64,000 nucleotides of DNA from Cercospora beticola (GCF_033473495.1 NC_088938.1:2232001-2296000), one strand, 5' to 3'; numbered from the stretch's first letter, positions 8,462-20,554 are shown. A program made the numbers and translations. The notes: generated by a model from the sequence alone, not told the origin.

Positions 8462-10230
8462 GAGCCAACGATCATGAAGTTCTTGCGCGAGCTGGTCCAA
8501 TTCTCAGAGCAGAGACAGTCAAAGAAAAGCTTGTTGTGATTCTGAACTGAACAGTTGCTGCGCGGGACCGCATCAGAAGACGAATTGTGAAGACAACTAG
8601 TGTCTCGTTCAGAGTAGCGAAGGAAAGCCAACGACTCCTTTGCTATGATCAATTTTCAAAGACGTCTTTGGAAGCGTGGGGTTGCCCAAGGCAACTCGCT
8701 CTCAAGAAGCTCATCTCGTCGGTGGTCCACTGCTTTTGCCTATTCATCGGCATGGCTCTCGAAGGAATGCTTGAAGCAACACATCTCTCCTGAAATTCGA
8801 AACAGACTCAGGGCGTTGAAGGCGCAAATGGCGAGGGTGGCACGCTGAAGATGAATTCAGAGGCACAACTTCAAAGTCGGCTTTCTCTAATTCAATTTGG
8901 CCCTTCGATGCTGCTTAGTGTGCCGATGGGCCAGGTGACGCCTTACAGGAAGAATCAGAGACAAGCGCAAAACGCACTCGGAGGTATTTTCGTTGGCGAT
9001 TGCGAGCGTATAATGTTTCGTACGCCTGCTGCGAAGAACGAAATCTCGATGTGCAACTATGGCAAATCTGTCTTCCTCGTCAGGGCCTTGCACGCGATTG
9101 GCAACTACTTCTCCAGAGGCGATCGTAGTGTTGCAGCCAAGAAGTCGCTTGTGGAGACTATTTAGCAGATGACACTCGTGCAACTCATCCGCCAATACAT
9201 CAACGCCGGTCAAGGATTCCGCTCCAGAAATATCAGAAGATCAAAGCGGAGGCTGTGCGTGGCAAGGTGACGGCTGGCGAGACTGGTCCATGGATCGAAA
9301 GCGCTCAGCGGTACTTCGATGGCGATCGCTCCCATGTGCCGGCTTACAAGTCTGCAAAGAATGATATCTGGTCTCAAGAAGATCGACAGAAGCTACAGGA
9401 CTACGCCATGATGATCTCCAAGGCATTCGGAGTTAAGCGCTCCAAGCTCGTTGATAGTACAATCTGGATGATGGCAAAGTAGAGCAACCCTTCTGATCTT
9501 AACAGGAACAGCCTGGCCGTCCTACTGAAGGAGCGCTTGACGATATTGCGTCTCATCTGCAACGAGAAGTAGGAAACTCACGACGACCAGTTCACGCTCT
9601 ACGCGGAGATCATTCTCCAGTATTGCGCTTCAAACACCGACAAGCCAACTCTCAAATCGTATCACGACAAGTGTAGCGATCGATTGGGCTCCTTTTGGTA
9701 CTGTAGCTCAAGAACTCCCCCAGGATCAGTATTGCTTACCGCGAGCACGGTGTCAGCACGTATTCTAGTTGGTCTTCGAAAGTTCCTGACAGCTTTAAAG
9801 AGCAGCTCAACAATATGCTCGTTGGGTCCTGGGTCGTCAACTCTGCTGAGCTCGACATGGCAGAACAATACTACCCCGAGCTCGATCGCGTTCTCAAAGC
9901 TAAAAGAGTCGACACGAAGTTCTACAATTCAGATGATCTTCCAACGTCTACTGCTGCTCCTACCCATGATGAACAGCTTGAAATTGAAAATGTCTTCACC
10001 GGTGCAGAGTCTCTTTCCAGCAGCTGGGGTTGACGAGAACGACGTGGTTTTACCTGCATATGACCCTACAGACGCTATTTCTTCTTGCAGCAAAAGCTCA
10101 TCCAAAGGCTGGGCTAGCTGTGGCACCAGGCTACAACTTCAGTGGCGAGATGCAGATTGACGAGCCTATGAGTGGTCCGGATGATGAAGATTTCGCCGCG
10201 GTAAGCCTGGTCACAATCAGCAGAACGAAA
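8462..10230 (+). pseudogene. Degraded coding region with stops and frameshifts
   Basis: Protein-like blocks in changing plus-strand frames are broken by stops. Examples are IFVGDCERIMFRTPAAKNE (9.0 kb), GPWIESAQRYFDGDR and YAMMISKAFGVKRSKLVDST (9.3-9.4 kb), FTLYAEIILQYCASNTDK after two in-frame TAGs (9.6 kb), LVGSWVVNSAELDMAEQYY (9.8 kb) and VDENDVVLPAYDPTDAI (10.0 kb). In-frame TAGs at 9480-9482 and 9570-9572 each follow a lysine codon inside otherwise open frame. This fits one gene, perhaps continuous with the acidic ORF upstream, that has lost function. A highly intron-split gene is the alternative. The family is unknown. Confidence 0.4.
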
Positions 10231-10989
10231 TGTCTTCGATCACGCAGGAATCCATCAATACTAGGAATAATCAGATACTGGCCAGAGGTTCAGAATGCCG
10301 TCGAGCCTTCGCTTGTCTCCAAGACATCGCAGATACGATCGACGAGGACACGATGGAGGAGCGGGTATGTAGAGCAAAATTTGGGGAGATCTAGTCCATG
10401 GCAATGATCAGTAGCTCTGCATTGACTAGCTTCGTCGTGTTGATGTAGTCTAGGGGTTGGATAAGCAACGCTATGGTACTGCACGAGCTGCTGCGAGTGC
10501 TGCCGCAAGCGACTAGTCTGCCATAAGTCGACCGTTCACTTGTGGCTATGCGTTTAGCAGTAAGCTCTGGCAAAATTTTAGAGACGTGGTTCCTATCTTG
10601 TGTCTAGTACTTTTCTTTTGACTGTGAACTTGACGTTGCCCATCACTAGCTCGAGCACTGAGAGACCCCAGTTCGTCGCTCACTCCTGCTGCACGTCCGC
10701 ACCCGCCATGGCAATGGATTGTCAGTAACGCGACTACAAGTATACAAGGTGGTCGGTGATGCTGAGATCCAAGAGGCAGCTGACTTGGACGGGAAAAGGC
10801 GAACATGTCATCTGCACGTTATCGCCATCGTTCAATGTTGAGCTTTCGTAAACACAATGGTCAAGGATTGCGGCGGAATAGCCTAGTTCATTTCGGGCTT
10901 ATTTTGTGTGCTTGGCTTGACTTTTTTGTTCAGCGCACTTCAATAGTGTTACACTCGCTTTTGGATGTTGTTGTTCCTGCGCATTGCAT
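10231..10989. other. Intergenic
   Basis: Only short overlapping ORFs are present. The right part is the 3' flank of the minus-strand cyclophilin gene. Confidence 0.5.
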
Positions 10990-11954
10990 TTAGAACACCT
11001 CGGTGCGCTCGATCTTCACCTCGCTGACGGGGCGGTCACCGGCACCAGTACGGACCGCACCGAGCTTGTCGACAACGTCCATGCCCTCGACGACCTTGCC
11101 GAAGACGGTGTGCTTGCCGTTGAGGTGAGCGGTCGGGCCAAGGGTGATGAAAAACTGGCTGCCGTTGGTGTTTGGTCCGGCCTGGCAGAGTAATTAGCAG
11201 TGATCCCAACGAAAAGGTGGATCTCATCGGGATTACTTACGTTCGCCATGGAAAGGGTCCCCTTGGCCTGCAAGATGTTAGCCAAAGATTCTTGTGTCCA
11301 AACCATCGCTCGAACCAAGTCTTGGTGTTTCGTAGATCGTGGCAGACCAGATTCGTCAACTTACATCGTGCTTGAGCGAAGGTACGATCTCGTCTTCAAA
11401 CTTATTGCCATAGATCGAGCTACCTCCGCGTCCAGTGCCAGTTCTGTTGATAGAAATTGATGTAAGCATGAGTCTCGAATATTGAAGTCGCTTTCACGGA
11501 TCGCAGACGTACGGGTCACCACCCTGGATCATGAAGCCTGCGCATTATCAGCATTGTGTCACATTGACATGTCTCTAGCTGCGGAATCCTCACCAGAGAT
11601 GATACGGTGGAAGATGACCCCATCGTACTTTCCAGTCTTTGCAAGAGTTGCAAAGTTGGTGCAAGTGCGTGGAGTCTGCTGAGAGAAGAGCTTGACAGTG
11701 ATGGCTCCGAGGGTAGTGTGGAGGATGACCTGAATTGATACAGGTCAGCAACATGAACTTCTGCTTGTCCGCATACGTGCAAAGTATCTGCCAATCGTGG
11801 GAGCCTTTGGGCTTGGACTGTACGACCGCTAACAGAAACGCTTCCTCGGTCTTACCTTGTCTGGGTTCTCTACGGCGCCTGCGGGCGCTGGAGCTTGAGC
11901 AGCGGCGCTGCCAGAGCTGCCGCTACCGCCGAGGAAACTCTTGATCTTGTCCAT
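10990..11954 (-). CDS. PPIL1-type cyclophilin (peptidyl-prolyl isomerase)
   Basis: Six exons read on the minus strand: 11954-11856, 11729-11594, 11537-11513, 11443-11365, 11267-11241 and 11181-10990. They sum to 558 nt (185 residues) with all phases matching. A low-complexity Gly/Ser/Ala start ([15 protein letters not shown]) precedes the cyclophilin domain. The domain carries [20 protein letters not shown] (catalytic Arg in FHRI), the shared-family stretch [22 protein letters not shown] and [14 protein letters not shown]. The [11 protein letters not shown] signature points to the PPIL1/Cyp1 branch, which includes spliceosomal cyclophilins. It catalyses cis-trans isomerisation of X-Pro bonds. 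There is no targeting signal, so a cytosolic or nuclear location is expected. The 25- and 27-nt exons are small but well supported. Confidence 0.92.
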
Positions 11955-13244
11955 TGTTGTTTTTGGTGGTGTATTGTGACTGTGTTGATGGTTTTTGATG
12001 TTTGTCAACTTCCAGTTCATCAAGAAGTGACGCCTCTATCTTGCAACGACAAACGTTTCACGCTAGCCTCTTTGGGCTGCATCAGCACGGTTTCACATGA
12101 TCGCATACTGACTCGAAATTCATGCACACATGCGCCTGCTACAACACAAGCACTTTCAGGTAGCTTCCGCAAAATTACACATTGGATGAGTACGGCAAGG
12201 CACATGTCTTTCTCGCTTGGGGCATTGCTTTCACGGCAGGCTCAGTCGGGCAGCTCTCCGATGTCCAGAGGCGGGTATTGCGGAGGATAGACTTCGACGA
12301 GCGGAATCGACTCAGCAGGGTCGTACCGCTGAAAGTCTCGTCGGCCATCAGCGTTTGTGAGAACTCGTCCTGGGATGCGTGGCAAGACAGCCTATGGTCT
12401 TGGTTCTCGGCGCAATGGCTTCGACATCCATATTTGACTTTGGGGTGGCAAGCGGGTCCAGACAGCGAGCTGCGCGAAGTACGGGAATAAGGCAGAGTCG
12501 AATACATCACCTGTAGAACATCTGTATAGTGCTCGCGACCTTAATTCCGAGCCACCAGGAGATGACAGAATGCAGAGCCCGTCGGCAACTTGTCGAGTGT
12601 CACACGTCGGCCGCAGAGGGCCCACTCTGGTGCCAATTGCTGACCAGGCCGCTGCTCGGGCTTTGATGTCACGGAATGGCGGACGGGGGCATGGCCTTTG
12701 TTGCCTCTTTCACACATCTCGGGCAAGATGGCGCGAAGCGACGGCGGTGGGTATGGGAAGTTCATCTACAAACACAATTGTTGCCATGCTGTAGAGCGTA
12801 GAGCGTGGAGCGAGTGTCACGAGTGTCACGAGCAGAAGACTGCGAAGCTTACTGTTCATCGCCGTGTGATTGGCGCAGATGAGATCTTGGGGATTCCAGC
12901 GGGGATAATGGCCCAAGACGTGTCGCATGTGAAAGGGCCGCGGCAGCGACGTCTCACGCATGACCACTTCGCCCCAGATGAGCGCCGATTCACATGCTTA
13001 GCACGGTCCCTGCACGATTAGAATCAAAAACGACCGACGGCCCCGTCTGCGTCGCTGTGGTGTTCCTCTTTCCATCGCCCAGACCAAGTGCATAGCGGCT
13101 GGCTAGTCTGCGAACGGCATTTACCTCGGCCAGAAAAGCACCTGCATAATAGACGACTGTCGGCGCGCTGCCTCTCGCCGCCTTCCCACCACGCACCTCC
13201 ACCTCCTCTCGCTGTCTTTGCATTGAATCGAAATCACAGCCATC
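11955..13244. other. Intergenic between divergent cyclophilin and fumarate reductase genes
   Basis: This is a shared 5' region of about 1.3 kb. ORFs of 100-110 codons on both strands around 12.2-12.5 kb overlap each other and look non-coding. Short tandem motifs (GTAGAGC, then GAGTGTCAC) occur near 12795-12835. Confidence 0.5.
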
Positions 13245-15370
13245 ATGCCTGAGAGAGTCATCGTTGTCGGCGCCGGCCGTGAGTACCTCGAACAGCGCGA
13301 TCGCGACAAACCAGCTGACGCCTGAGCAGTTTCCGGTCTGAGCGCTGCTCACACCATCTACTTGTCCGGCGGCAATGTTCTGCTTCTCGACAAGAACAGT
13401 ATGTGAAGTCGCGGAGGGGAGAAATGGGGAGAACGAGTCCTGACAAGCTTTCTAGACTTCATGGGTGGCAACTCCACCAAGGCCACTTCCGGAATCAACG
13501 GCGCCTTGACTCGCACACAGGTCGACCACGGCATCGGCGACAGCGTCAAGCAGTTCTACGACGACACCTTCAAGTCGGCTCGCGACAAGGCCCGCCCAGA
13601 CCTCATCAAGGTCCTCACATACCAATCTGCGTCCGCCGTCGAGTGGCTGCAGGACATCTTCAACCTCGATCTCACACTCGTCTCGCGGTTAGGGTACGTG
13701 CATTGCTACGAGCTCGCACTTTTCGCGCTGTACTGACACTTCCAACAGAGGTCACTCCTTCCCGCGAACACACCGTGGCCACGATGCCAAGTTCCCCGGT
13801 ATGGCCATCACATACGCCCTCATGCAGCGATGGGAGGAGCTGTGCGAGAAAGAACCAGAGCGAACCGAGTTGATCAAGAAGGCAAATGTCAAGAGCATCA
13901 ACATGGATGGCAACAAGGCGACTGGTGTTACATATGAGCTCAACGGCGAGCAATTCTCCGTCGACGGCCCTGTCGTGCTTGCGACCGGTGGTTACGCTGC
14001 CGATTTCACAGAGGACTCGCTCCTCAAGAAGCACAGGCCCGACACCTTCGATCTGTCGACCACAAACGGCAACCACGCCACTGGTGATGGACACAAGATG
14101 TTGATGAAGATTGGCGCCAACGGAATTGACATGGACAAGGTGCAAGTGCACCCAACTGGTCTCGTCGACCCCAAGGACCCAACTGCCAAGACGAAGTTCT
14201 TGGCCGCTGAGGCGCTCCGTGGTGAGGGTGGTCTTCTGCTGAACTCCAAGGGTGAGCGATTCGTCGACGAGCTCCAGCACCGTGACTTCGTCTCCAACAA
14301 GATGTGGGAGGAGAAGGAGAAGGGCAACTGGCCAATCCGCCTCTGCTTAAACAGCAAGGCATCCAACACACTCGACTTCCACACTCGTCACTACTCTGGT
14401 CGTGGCCTGATGAAGAAGATGACCGGAGCTGAGCTCGCGAAGGACATTGGCTGCGGCGAGAAGAAGCTCAACGAGACCTTCACTGCATACAACAAGTACG
14501 CAAACGGCGAAGAGAAGGATCCATTCCAGAAGAAGTTCTTCCACAACTTCCCAGTCGAGGTCAATGATGACTTCCACGTTGCCGTTATGGAGCCAGTGCT
14601 CCATTTCACCATGGGTGGTATCGAGATCAACGACAAGTCGCAAGTGCTCAACTCCAAGGGCGAGCCTTTCGAGGGTCTCTTCACTTGCGGTGAGTTGGCT
14701 GGTGGTGTCCACGGTGCCAACCGTCTTGGTGGTTCATCGCTTCTCGGCTGTGTCGTCTACGGACGTGTTGCCGGTTCCAGCTCGAGCAAGTACCTCTTCC
14801 AACAAGTCCTCAACAACTCTGGTGGCCAGGCCGCATCGCGTGCAGGCCAAATCAGCTTGCACATCGACCCAAGCCAGCCAGGCAAGATCTCCGTGGAGTG
14901 GGGCAATGGCGCCTCTGCCAGCAGCAGCGATAGCTCTTCACAGATTCGACAGCAAGGTCAACTATCCGCCGCTCCAGTTATGGGTGGCTCCAAGGATAGC
15001 AAGGACCCCGGCCAGGTTACCAAGACGAACGATATCAAGTCGTTCAAGGTGCCAGAGAAGGAGTACTCGCTCGAGGAGGTTGCCAAGCACAACAAGAAGG
15101 AGGATCTCTGGATTGCGGTCAAGGGTGTCGTGATGAACGTCACTGACTGGGTTGACGAGCACCCAGGTGGCCCACAGGCCCTCTTCTCACACATGGGCAA
15201 GGACGCATCAGAAGAGTTCGAGATGTTGCACGATGATGAAGGTACGTTGCTACTCTTGTTACCTGATATTCAAGACCATTTGCTAACGCTCGCCAACAGT
15301 GATACCAAAGTACGCCGCAGAGATTGTCATTGGACGAGTCAAGGGCCAGGAGGTCACACTCGAGTACTAG
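13245..15370 (+). CDS. OSM1: Soluble FAD fumarate reductase with C-terminal cytochrome b5 domain
   Basis: Five exons: 13245-13278, 13330-13398, 13456-13693, 13749-15241 and 15300-15370. The protein opens MPERVIVVGAGLSGLSAA, a Rossmann FAD-binding motif whose GAG and LSG are joined by intron 1. GGNSTKATSGINGA and FPRTHRGHDAKFPG follow, then VHPTGLVDPKDP, the catalytic-Arg region EALRGEGGLLLN, the HTRHYSGRG loop, and the C-terminal FAD motif GELAGGVHGANRLGGSSLLG, all diagnostic of Osm1/Frd1-type fumarate reductases. After a Ser/Gln-rich linker (about 14.9 kb) a cytochrome b5 domain carries haem ligands in DEHPGGPQ and MLHDDE. The enzyme reduces fumarate to succinate to reoxidise reduced flavin, for example in anaerobic redox balance or oxidative folding. 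No N-terminal signal is seen, so a cytosolic form is likely. The b5 fusion is common in filamentous fungi and absent from yeast Osm1. Confidence 0.93.
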
Positions 15371-16032
15371 GCAATGAGTTTGACGAGCGAAACATGACAT
15401 CTTTATTTAACGCTTTCTCGGAGGCAGATCTCTTCCGATGATGTAGGAAAGTTCCTCTTGGGAGATCTTTGAACTCTTTGTGTGTTGTATACCTGTGAAT
15501 ACAATTTTGTGTCGGTTTCACTTTCTTTTCCCGAGGCCTGTTAGGTCCTGGAAATCTCCAACACCACTACACTACGATATACAACCAGGCCTTCGTTCGC
15601 ATCGCAAGCTGATGGCTGTTTGAATTTCGCAATAGCCACAGTCGTGCCTGTCCGTCAAGCTGGCGAACAAAGAGGTTCGTCGCTATCGAGAGGAATTGGT
15701 TTCGACAAGCAGCTTCTTCGAATTGCATTTGTATCTCAGACGATCTTCTACTCCAGAATCTCGTCCAGGGCAGGCATGCAGGCCGTGATCGCGCATCGTC
15801 CTGGAGAGAGGGCCACTTTCCCGTGATGACTTTGAAGAGCGGCAAAAGGTACATTAAGTCATGTCTCCGTCAGCTCTGAGCAACACCTCTCTCCGGCATG
15901 GAAGGATGCTCCAACGTCAAGTCTTGCTCGTTGCAAAGCTTGCAATTCCAAGCCACTGACAATTGAATCGCTGTACAGCGGGTTCGCGGTGTAACATCCA
16001 CTGCAAATTCTCTGTACCTCAGTCTTAGAACA
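15371..16032. other. Intergenic, 3' ends of two convergent genes
   Basis: A fumarate reductase 3' UTR is likely, with AT-rich sequence after the stop. A 95-codon minus ORF at 15567-15854 lacks support. Confidence 0.5.
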
Positions 16033-16722
16033 TCACGCGTCGGTGAGCACAAACGCTTTCTCTGCCAACGACCACGCTGCGAACAGCTGATGCTCAACGT
16101 CATCTTCCACGAGAAGCTTGTTACAGATCGTATGGCTTTCGCTGTCTACCCCGTTGAGCTCATCCATGGTCGCTTCTCTCAGCCAGATCTCGAAGCGACT
16201 AAGGTGCGGTAAAGTGGACCACACTGGTTCCGAAAGCAGGAATGTCGCGCCATTGGCATCCTCAGTAGTGCACACATCAAGGCGTAGAGTGAGATCTTGC
16301 AAGTCGGGAAGAGTCTGTAGTGCCAATGCCACCCACTTCTCGTGTAGCTCTAGCTCTTCTGATAGCTCCTCACCATCAAATGAGGCCAAGCGGATATGCA
16401 GTGTCTGAATCTTTCTAGCAGCGCTTGGTATGCCGATTGACGATCCTACGTTGGCGAGTTGAAAATCGACGTGATCGCTGAGGTGTAGACTCGAGCTGCT
16501 CCCTATGTGTTCTCGATATTCGTCGCTGAATCGTCGTGATACCTGGAGGAGTTGAGGGAGTGGAACACGTTTGACCCTCAAGTTCGGCGTCGTCTTGCTT
16601 CCGAGCTGTTTTCTGTCTTCCACCGCAGCTTCGTATATCATATCCCGGAGCTCGCGGGGTAGATCGAAGAAGGGGAAGATGTCGCGCGGTTTCGAGGCGC
16701 CTACGTTGTGCGAGGCAGCCAT
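16033..16722 (-). CDS. F-box-like hypothetical protein
   Basis: The protein is 229 residues from the ATG at 16722 (MAASHNVGASKPRD); an in-frame start at 16806 would add 28 residues. The N-terminal FPFFDLPRELRDMIYEAAV is the short F-box-like motif (LPxELRxxIY) common in Dothideomycete proteins of unknown role. It is followed by RVKRVPLPQLLQVSRRFSDE, and the rest is a mixed Leu-rich region (KWVALALQTLPDLQDLTLRL) without recognised repeats. F-box proteins recruit substrates to SCF ubiquitin ligases, but many of these short fungal forms have never been tested. Single exon, no targeting signal. Confidence 0.65.
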   Translation of the reverse strand: MAASHNVGASKPRDIFPFFDLPRELRDMIYEAAVEDRKQLGSKTTPNLRVKRVPLPQLLQVSRRFSDEYREHIGSSSSLHLSDHVDFQLANVGSSIGIPSAARKIQTLHIRLASFDGEELSEELELHEKWVALALQTLPDLQDLTLRLDVCTTEDANGATFLLSEPVWSTLPHLSRFEIWLREATMDELNGVDSESHTICNKLLVEDDVEHQLFAAWSLAEKAFVLTDA

Positions 16723-17251
16723 GATGGCAGGTCCTTGTAGGTGGTGGCTTTTGCGTGGGGAGCTTCCAAGTGTGCTAAATTTCCAGAGTCGTCGCCAGAA
16801 GTGCAATGCAGTATGTTCGCAAGCGGCTCCCGCGGCTCAGCCCAGTTGCTGTCCTTTGCCAAGCTCTCAAGCAGAACCCTCTCGCTCTTTCTTCAGGCAA
16901 TGTCTTCTCGAGCGATTGCCTCAGCTCACTAGCGGAAGGGCTCTATCCGTTTCAGTTGATCGTGCACGACGCTATATTAGCTGGACAGCGAGCGAAGAAA
17001 TGGGAGGCCTGTGTCTCTCTGGAGGAGACGAGTCTGCTTTCTGGCGATCGCTTGGGAACTGCAGTGCTTGCTAGGAATCGTGAGTGCGGCGCGGTTCTGA
17101 CTTCGTCTCTGACGTGCAACCCGATATTGCAGCACTGCAGCAAGATGAGCGACAGACGTGGAGAGGTGTCGCGGCGACGTGCTGACTATCAAGCAGTCGG
17201 GATGTGCACTAGCTGCAGCTGCAGGGTCCAGTACTGTCACGCGACGCGTTT
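16723..17251. other. Intergenic
   Basis: This is the 5' flank of the F-box-like gene and the 3' flank of the PX-domain gene. A 190-codon plus ORF (16806-17378) runs antisense into the PX gene and shows no protein character. Confidence 0.5.
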
Positions 17252-17979
17252 TCAGCTGAAGATGAACTCCTTCAGGATGGGAGAACTTGCGAATTCTGGG
17301 TTCAGCAAGATGCAACTGCGCAAACTATCAGCATGCCGTGGACAGCAGTGTAGAGTGAAGATGCAACATACTTCATGAAGTGCGCCAGGCCATTCTTTCG
17401 ATGCTCCAAGAACCTGGGCCGGAATCTAGACACCATGCTCTTGCGGGGAAGCTCCGGAATCTGGGCTTCTGCATGTGGAAATGCCCTTATCAGATCTGTT
17501 CGAAGGCGATCAAACTCCGAGTATCTGTGGATGCAACAGTCAGCAACTTCGCATTGGCCGTGGGGACGCGGAGCTATGGACAACCTTTTGTTCAGCGGCA
17601 TGTCGCCTCCGTATAGAGTGCTCACGGTCAAGTGCCATACCACATACGCGCCAATGCTGCCATTGCCGGACACGACTGAATAGTCGTCTATCGTCACCGA
17701 CTGTGCCCAACACGATAGCGCCTGCTCGTCATCATCCTTCGAGTGGTCCTCGAGAGTGATGGCGGCCGGCCGCGCCTGATCAATCGTGAGGATGCTCGCG
17801 GAACTGGCGGTTCTGCGGTGGCGATTCGTACTCCAGAATGGGGGAGCATCAGTCACACCTGAGCCGTTCCGAAGATCAGAGGATCCGGATTCTCGCTCTG
17901 GTGCAGCTGCGGTGGCGGGCGTCTGCAGCTCTCCCCTCGCCGCTGGCGCTCCATCTGCGTCGTCCAGGCGGGTCCCCAT
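17252..17979 (-). CDS. PX-domain endosomal protein (YPT35-like)
   Basis: There are two exons. The first runs from about 17979 to 17372 and the last from 17315 to 17252; donor GTATGT and acceptor CAG restore the frame. The start at 17979 (MGTRLDDADG) is chosen because sequence further upstream in the same ORF is unlike the family; a start at 18267 is possible. Conserved parts are PPFWSTNRHRRTASSAS, AAITLEDHS, WAQSVTIDDYSVVSGNGSIG, a PX core with HRYSEFDRLRTDLIRAFP and PELPRKSMVSRFRPRFLEHR, and the tail NCILLNPEFASSPILKEFIF. Order and motifs match fungal YPT35-type PX proteins, which bind phosphatidylinositol 3-phosphate on endosomes and vacuoles; yeast Ypt35 recruits Vps13 there. The lipid-binding basic RYSEF element is present. 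Confidence 0.8.
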
Positions 17980-19129
17980 GCGATACGCAGGATGTTTGAG
18001 CCGGATCCTGGGCACAAGCTCCTCGAGTGTGGTATAGAAAAGACTTCCTACCCAGAGCTCCAACGGAGAACGCGCGTCCCGCCGTCTACCAGGGTACCTT
18101 TCGGCGCCAATGACTTGCAGAAAAGAGGTTGAGCACAGGTGGTGGTGGCCTGCAGTGCGGGCGTCCTGCAGGTCAGCGCAGAAAGCAGCAGTCCCCCAGT
18201 AGTCGGGAGGGTCCCAGCCATCGGCTGCTTGCGAGCATGTGCATGGCTTAAACGTCCGCCTTGGCACTGGCCAGAGGTTCCATCTTCACAGACCACAGTG
18301 CAGACACTATATGCAATACATCGTCGGGGAGGAGTGCGCTCCAAGCGACGACGGGAAAGCAACCTCGATGCACTGGACTACTTGCACGGTCTCTGCCACC
18401 CAAGAGCTGCTCTTTCCGGGCCAAGGTCCTAGGGAGAAGAGGTGAGAGGCAAACGACCTCAGCTTCCGAAAACGTTTAGTGCACTCAATTCGATGGCCCT
18501 AGCGCTGAGCCGGCGTGCATGAAAATAGCTGTCGGCACACGCATTCAACGTCCACAGCTCTCTCTTCCACACCACCACACCACGAGACGAATCGTGCGCA
18601 TGTCGCAGAGCATCCGACCGCGCTCGCATGTCGGTGGCAAGAGTATGGCGCTCGGCTATGGCCACGACGAGCGTCCAAGCTCCATCCATGCTTTCGTGCC
18701 GTCGTGTGACCCCGTTGCACTCTAATATAAGTCAAGCCTCTCCCGGTAAGTAGCGAAGGTTGACTATACTTGACATATCCGCCCTGGGAACGTGCTGTTG
18801 GGACCGCGTCTGTCGCTTTCACATCGCTTTGTCGTTCTTGAACATCTTGCAAGAATCATCAGTCGCTACTCCTTGCTTCGAGTGTTCGCTGTACAACAAC
18901 ATTCATCAGGTAAGATCTCCACTCCCAAATTGGATAGCACGATTCACAGTCCAAGCTTCCGCCTACGCTCATGGCAATCTCTCGCCCGTCAATCCTCCTT
19001 TGCGCAGAACAACAAGGATACTATCCACAGCGCGTTGACACCGTACTTACAGTTTTGCTATAGATTCTACTGTACCATTCCAAAGCATAGCCATTTTAAT
19101 CAACACGCGATCGAATTACACACATCACG
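17980..19129. other. Intergenic between divergent genes
   Basis: The minus ORF continues to 18267 upstream of the chosen PX-gene start. Other ORFs overlap on both strands at 18.1-18.9 kb with no support. The last 350 bp is pyrimidine- and A-rich leader of the GPI-protein gene. Confidence 0.45.
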
Positions 19130-19840
19130 ATGAAGACCTCCACTACAGCGGCCGTTGCCACCTCCATTCTCCTCTCGGGAGTCAGAGCCCAATACACCAT
19201 TGATCCTCAATCCGTCTCAAAGAGCACCCGTGGTACGTCCTACATTTATACCATCCTCGATCGCAGCACCCTCTAACATTGCACCACCACAGAATTCTGG
19301 TGCCAACAACAAATTACTCAATGTCCACTCATCTGCCTCGACCAAGGCAGCTCGACCGGCTCGACCGAAGCCAACGAATGCGACTCCGATGCCCTCACCT
19401 ATGCCTGCGTCTGCGATGACGGCCGCTCGCCCAATGTCTCCGAGTATAGCAACACGCTGCCCTACAGTCTCTGCACCGAGTGGGGCTCACAATGCGTCTC
19501 AAACTGCAACGGCGATCCCACCTGCGCTGAAAAATGCCGCAGCGACCACCCCTGTGGAGCGCAGAATCCTACACGCCAAAACACCAGCACCCTGACACAA
19601 TCGAGCACCGCCGCGCCATCGGGCACAGGTAGCCAGAGTGGAAGCAACGCGCAAGTCACAACGGACTCGGACGGGAGCACGGTGACGGTGTACAATGGTT
19701 TCGGTTCATCAGGCCAGACAACACAGAACGAGAACGGAGGTGTCAGCAACGTGCGCGTCTGGGCTTTGGGTGTGGGTCAGACTTTCGGGACACTGAGCAT
19801 CATGGGCCTTGCAACATTGGGCTTTGCTGTTCTGTTGTAA
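19130..19840 (+). CDS. Cysteine-rich GPI-anchored surface protein (DUF7707-like)
   Basis: Exons are 19130-19232 and 19293-19840. A signal peptide (MKTSTTAAVATSILLSGVRA) is followed by YTIDPQSVSKSTRE, and intron 1 sits just before FWCQQQITQCPLICLDQG. Twelve cysteines occupy roughly residues 36-140 (EWGSQCVSNCNGDPTCAEKC, DHPCG). A Ser/Thr/Gly-rich stalk and a hydrophobic C-terminus (SIMGLATLGFAVLL) suit GPI attachment. The order YTIDP, WC, QCPLIC is that of a fungal family of small cell-wall proteins known only as a domain of unknown function. It is likely displayed on the plasma membrane or wall; its role is unknown. Confidence 0.85.
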
Positions 19841-20554
19841 GAGCCTAGCGATTGGACTTCTGTTCCCGATAAACCTCAAGAGGAGAAAGCAAGAGTTGGA
19901 TAACATATTGGATGCAAACAAAGTTGGACACAATGGGATGTGGCCGACACGAGGCACAGCTGCACACGCATGACACAGAGGAACACCACATCCAGTCCAC
20001 GCGACTCGTGCGAGTCCGCCGGTGTCACTGGGTTCATGAGGCGGAAAGCTCTTGGTCACACGACATCAGAGATCTTCCTGCCCTCTGCACCCAACTTCTA
20101 TTACTATCATTGATGAGGCGTATGATCGACTGCATAGCGAGCATTGGAGTTCTTGATCTATTGGTGAATTAATTCGGTCTCTTCAAAAGTAGCGTTTTGG
20201 GTAGCGAACTTTCTTTGAGCGAGGCTTTAATGCAAAGACATTTTTTCAGCTATAAACATTAATACCAGTGCGATCTTGACCTGTCCATCTCTATCTACCT
20301 GCATGATGCTGCTATTGTTCTACGTGCTGTGATGTGTGTTATGATCGTCGTCGTCTGTTGCGCCCCTGATCGCGACCGTTGTCGTGGCAGTCTTGTTGAT
20401 CCGGCTTTGCTCAACGGCCTTCCGGACTAAGGTTGCCAGACTGCGACGCACGTGCATATCGGTACCAAACTACAACTCCAGTGGGACGGCTTTCTTCAGG
20501 GACAGGGTCGGAATCTATGGTATGATTTCGGAAATCGAGATGCTATTCGTCCTT
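19841..20554. other. Intergenic between convergent genes
   Basis: AT-rich 3' flanks with no ORF of note. The nearest likely 3' ends are those of the GPI-protein gene and VPS33. Confidence 0.55.

Noticed and set aside
12175..12510. Overlapping 102- and 111-codon ORFs on opposite strands
   Set aside because: They share the same DNA, have no domains or signals, and lie in a divergent promoter region.
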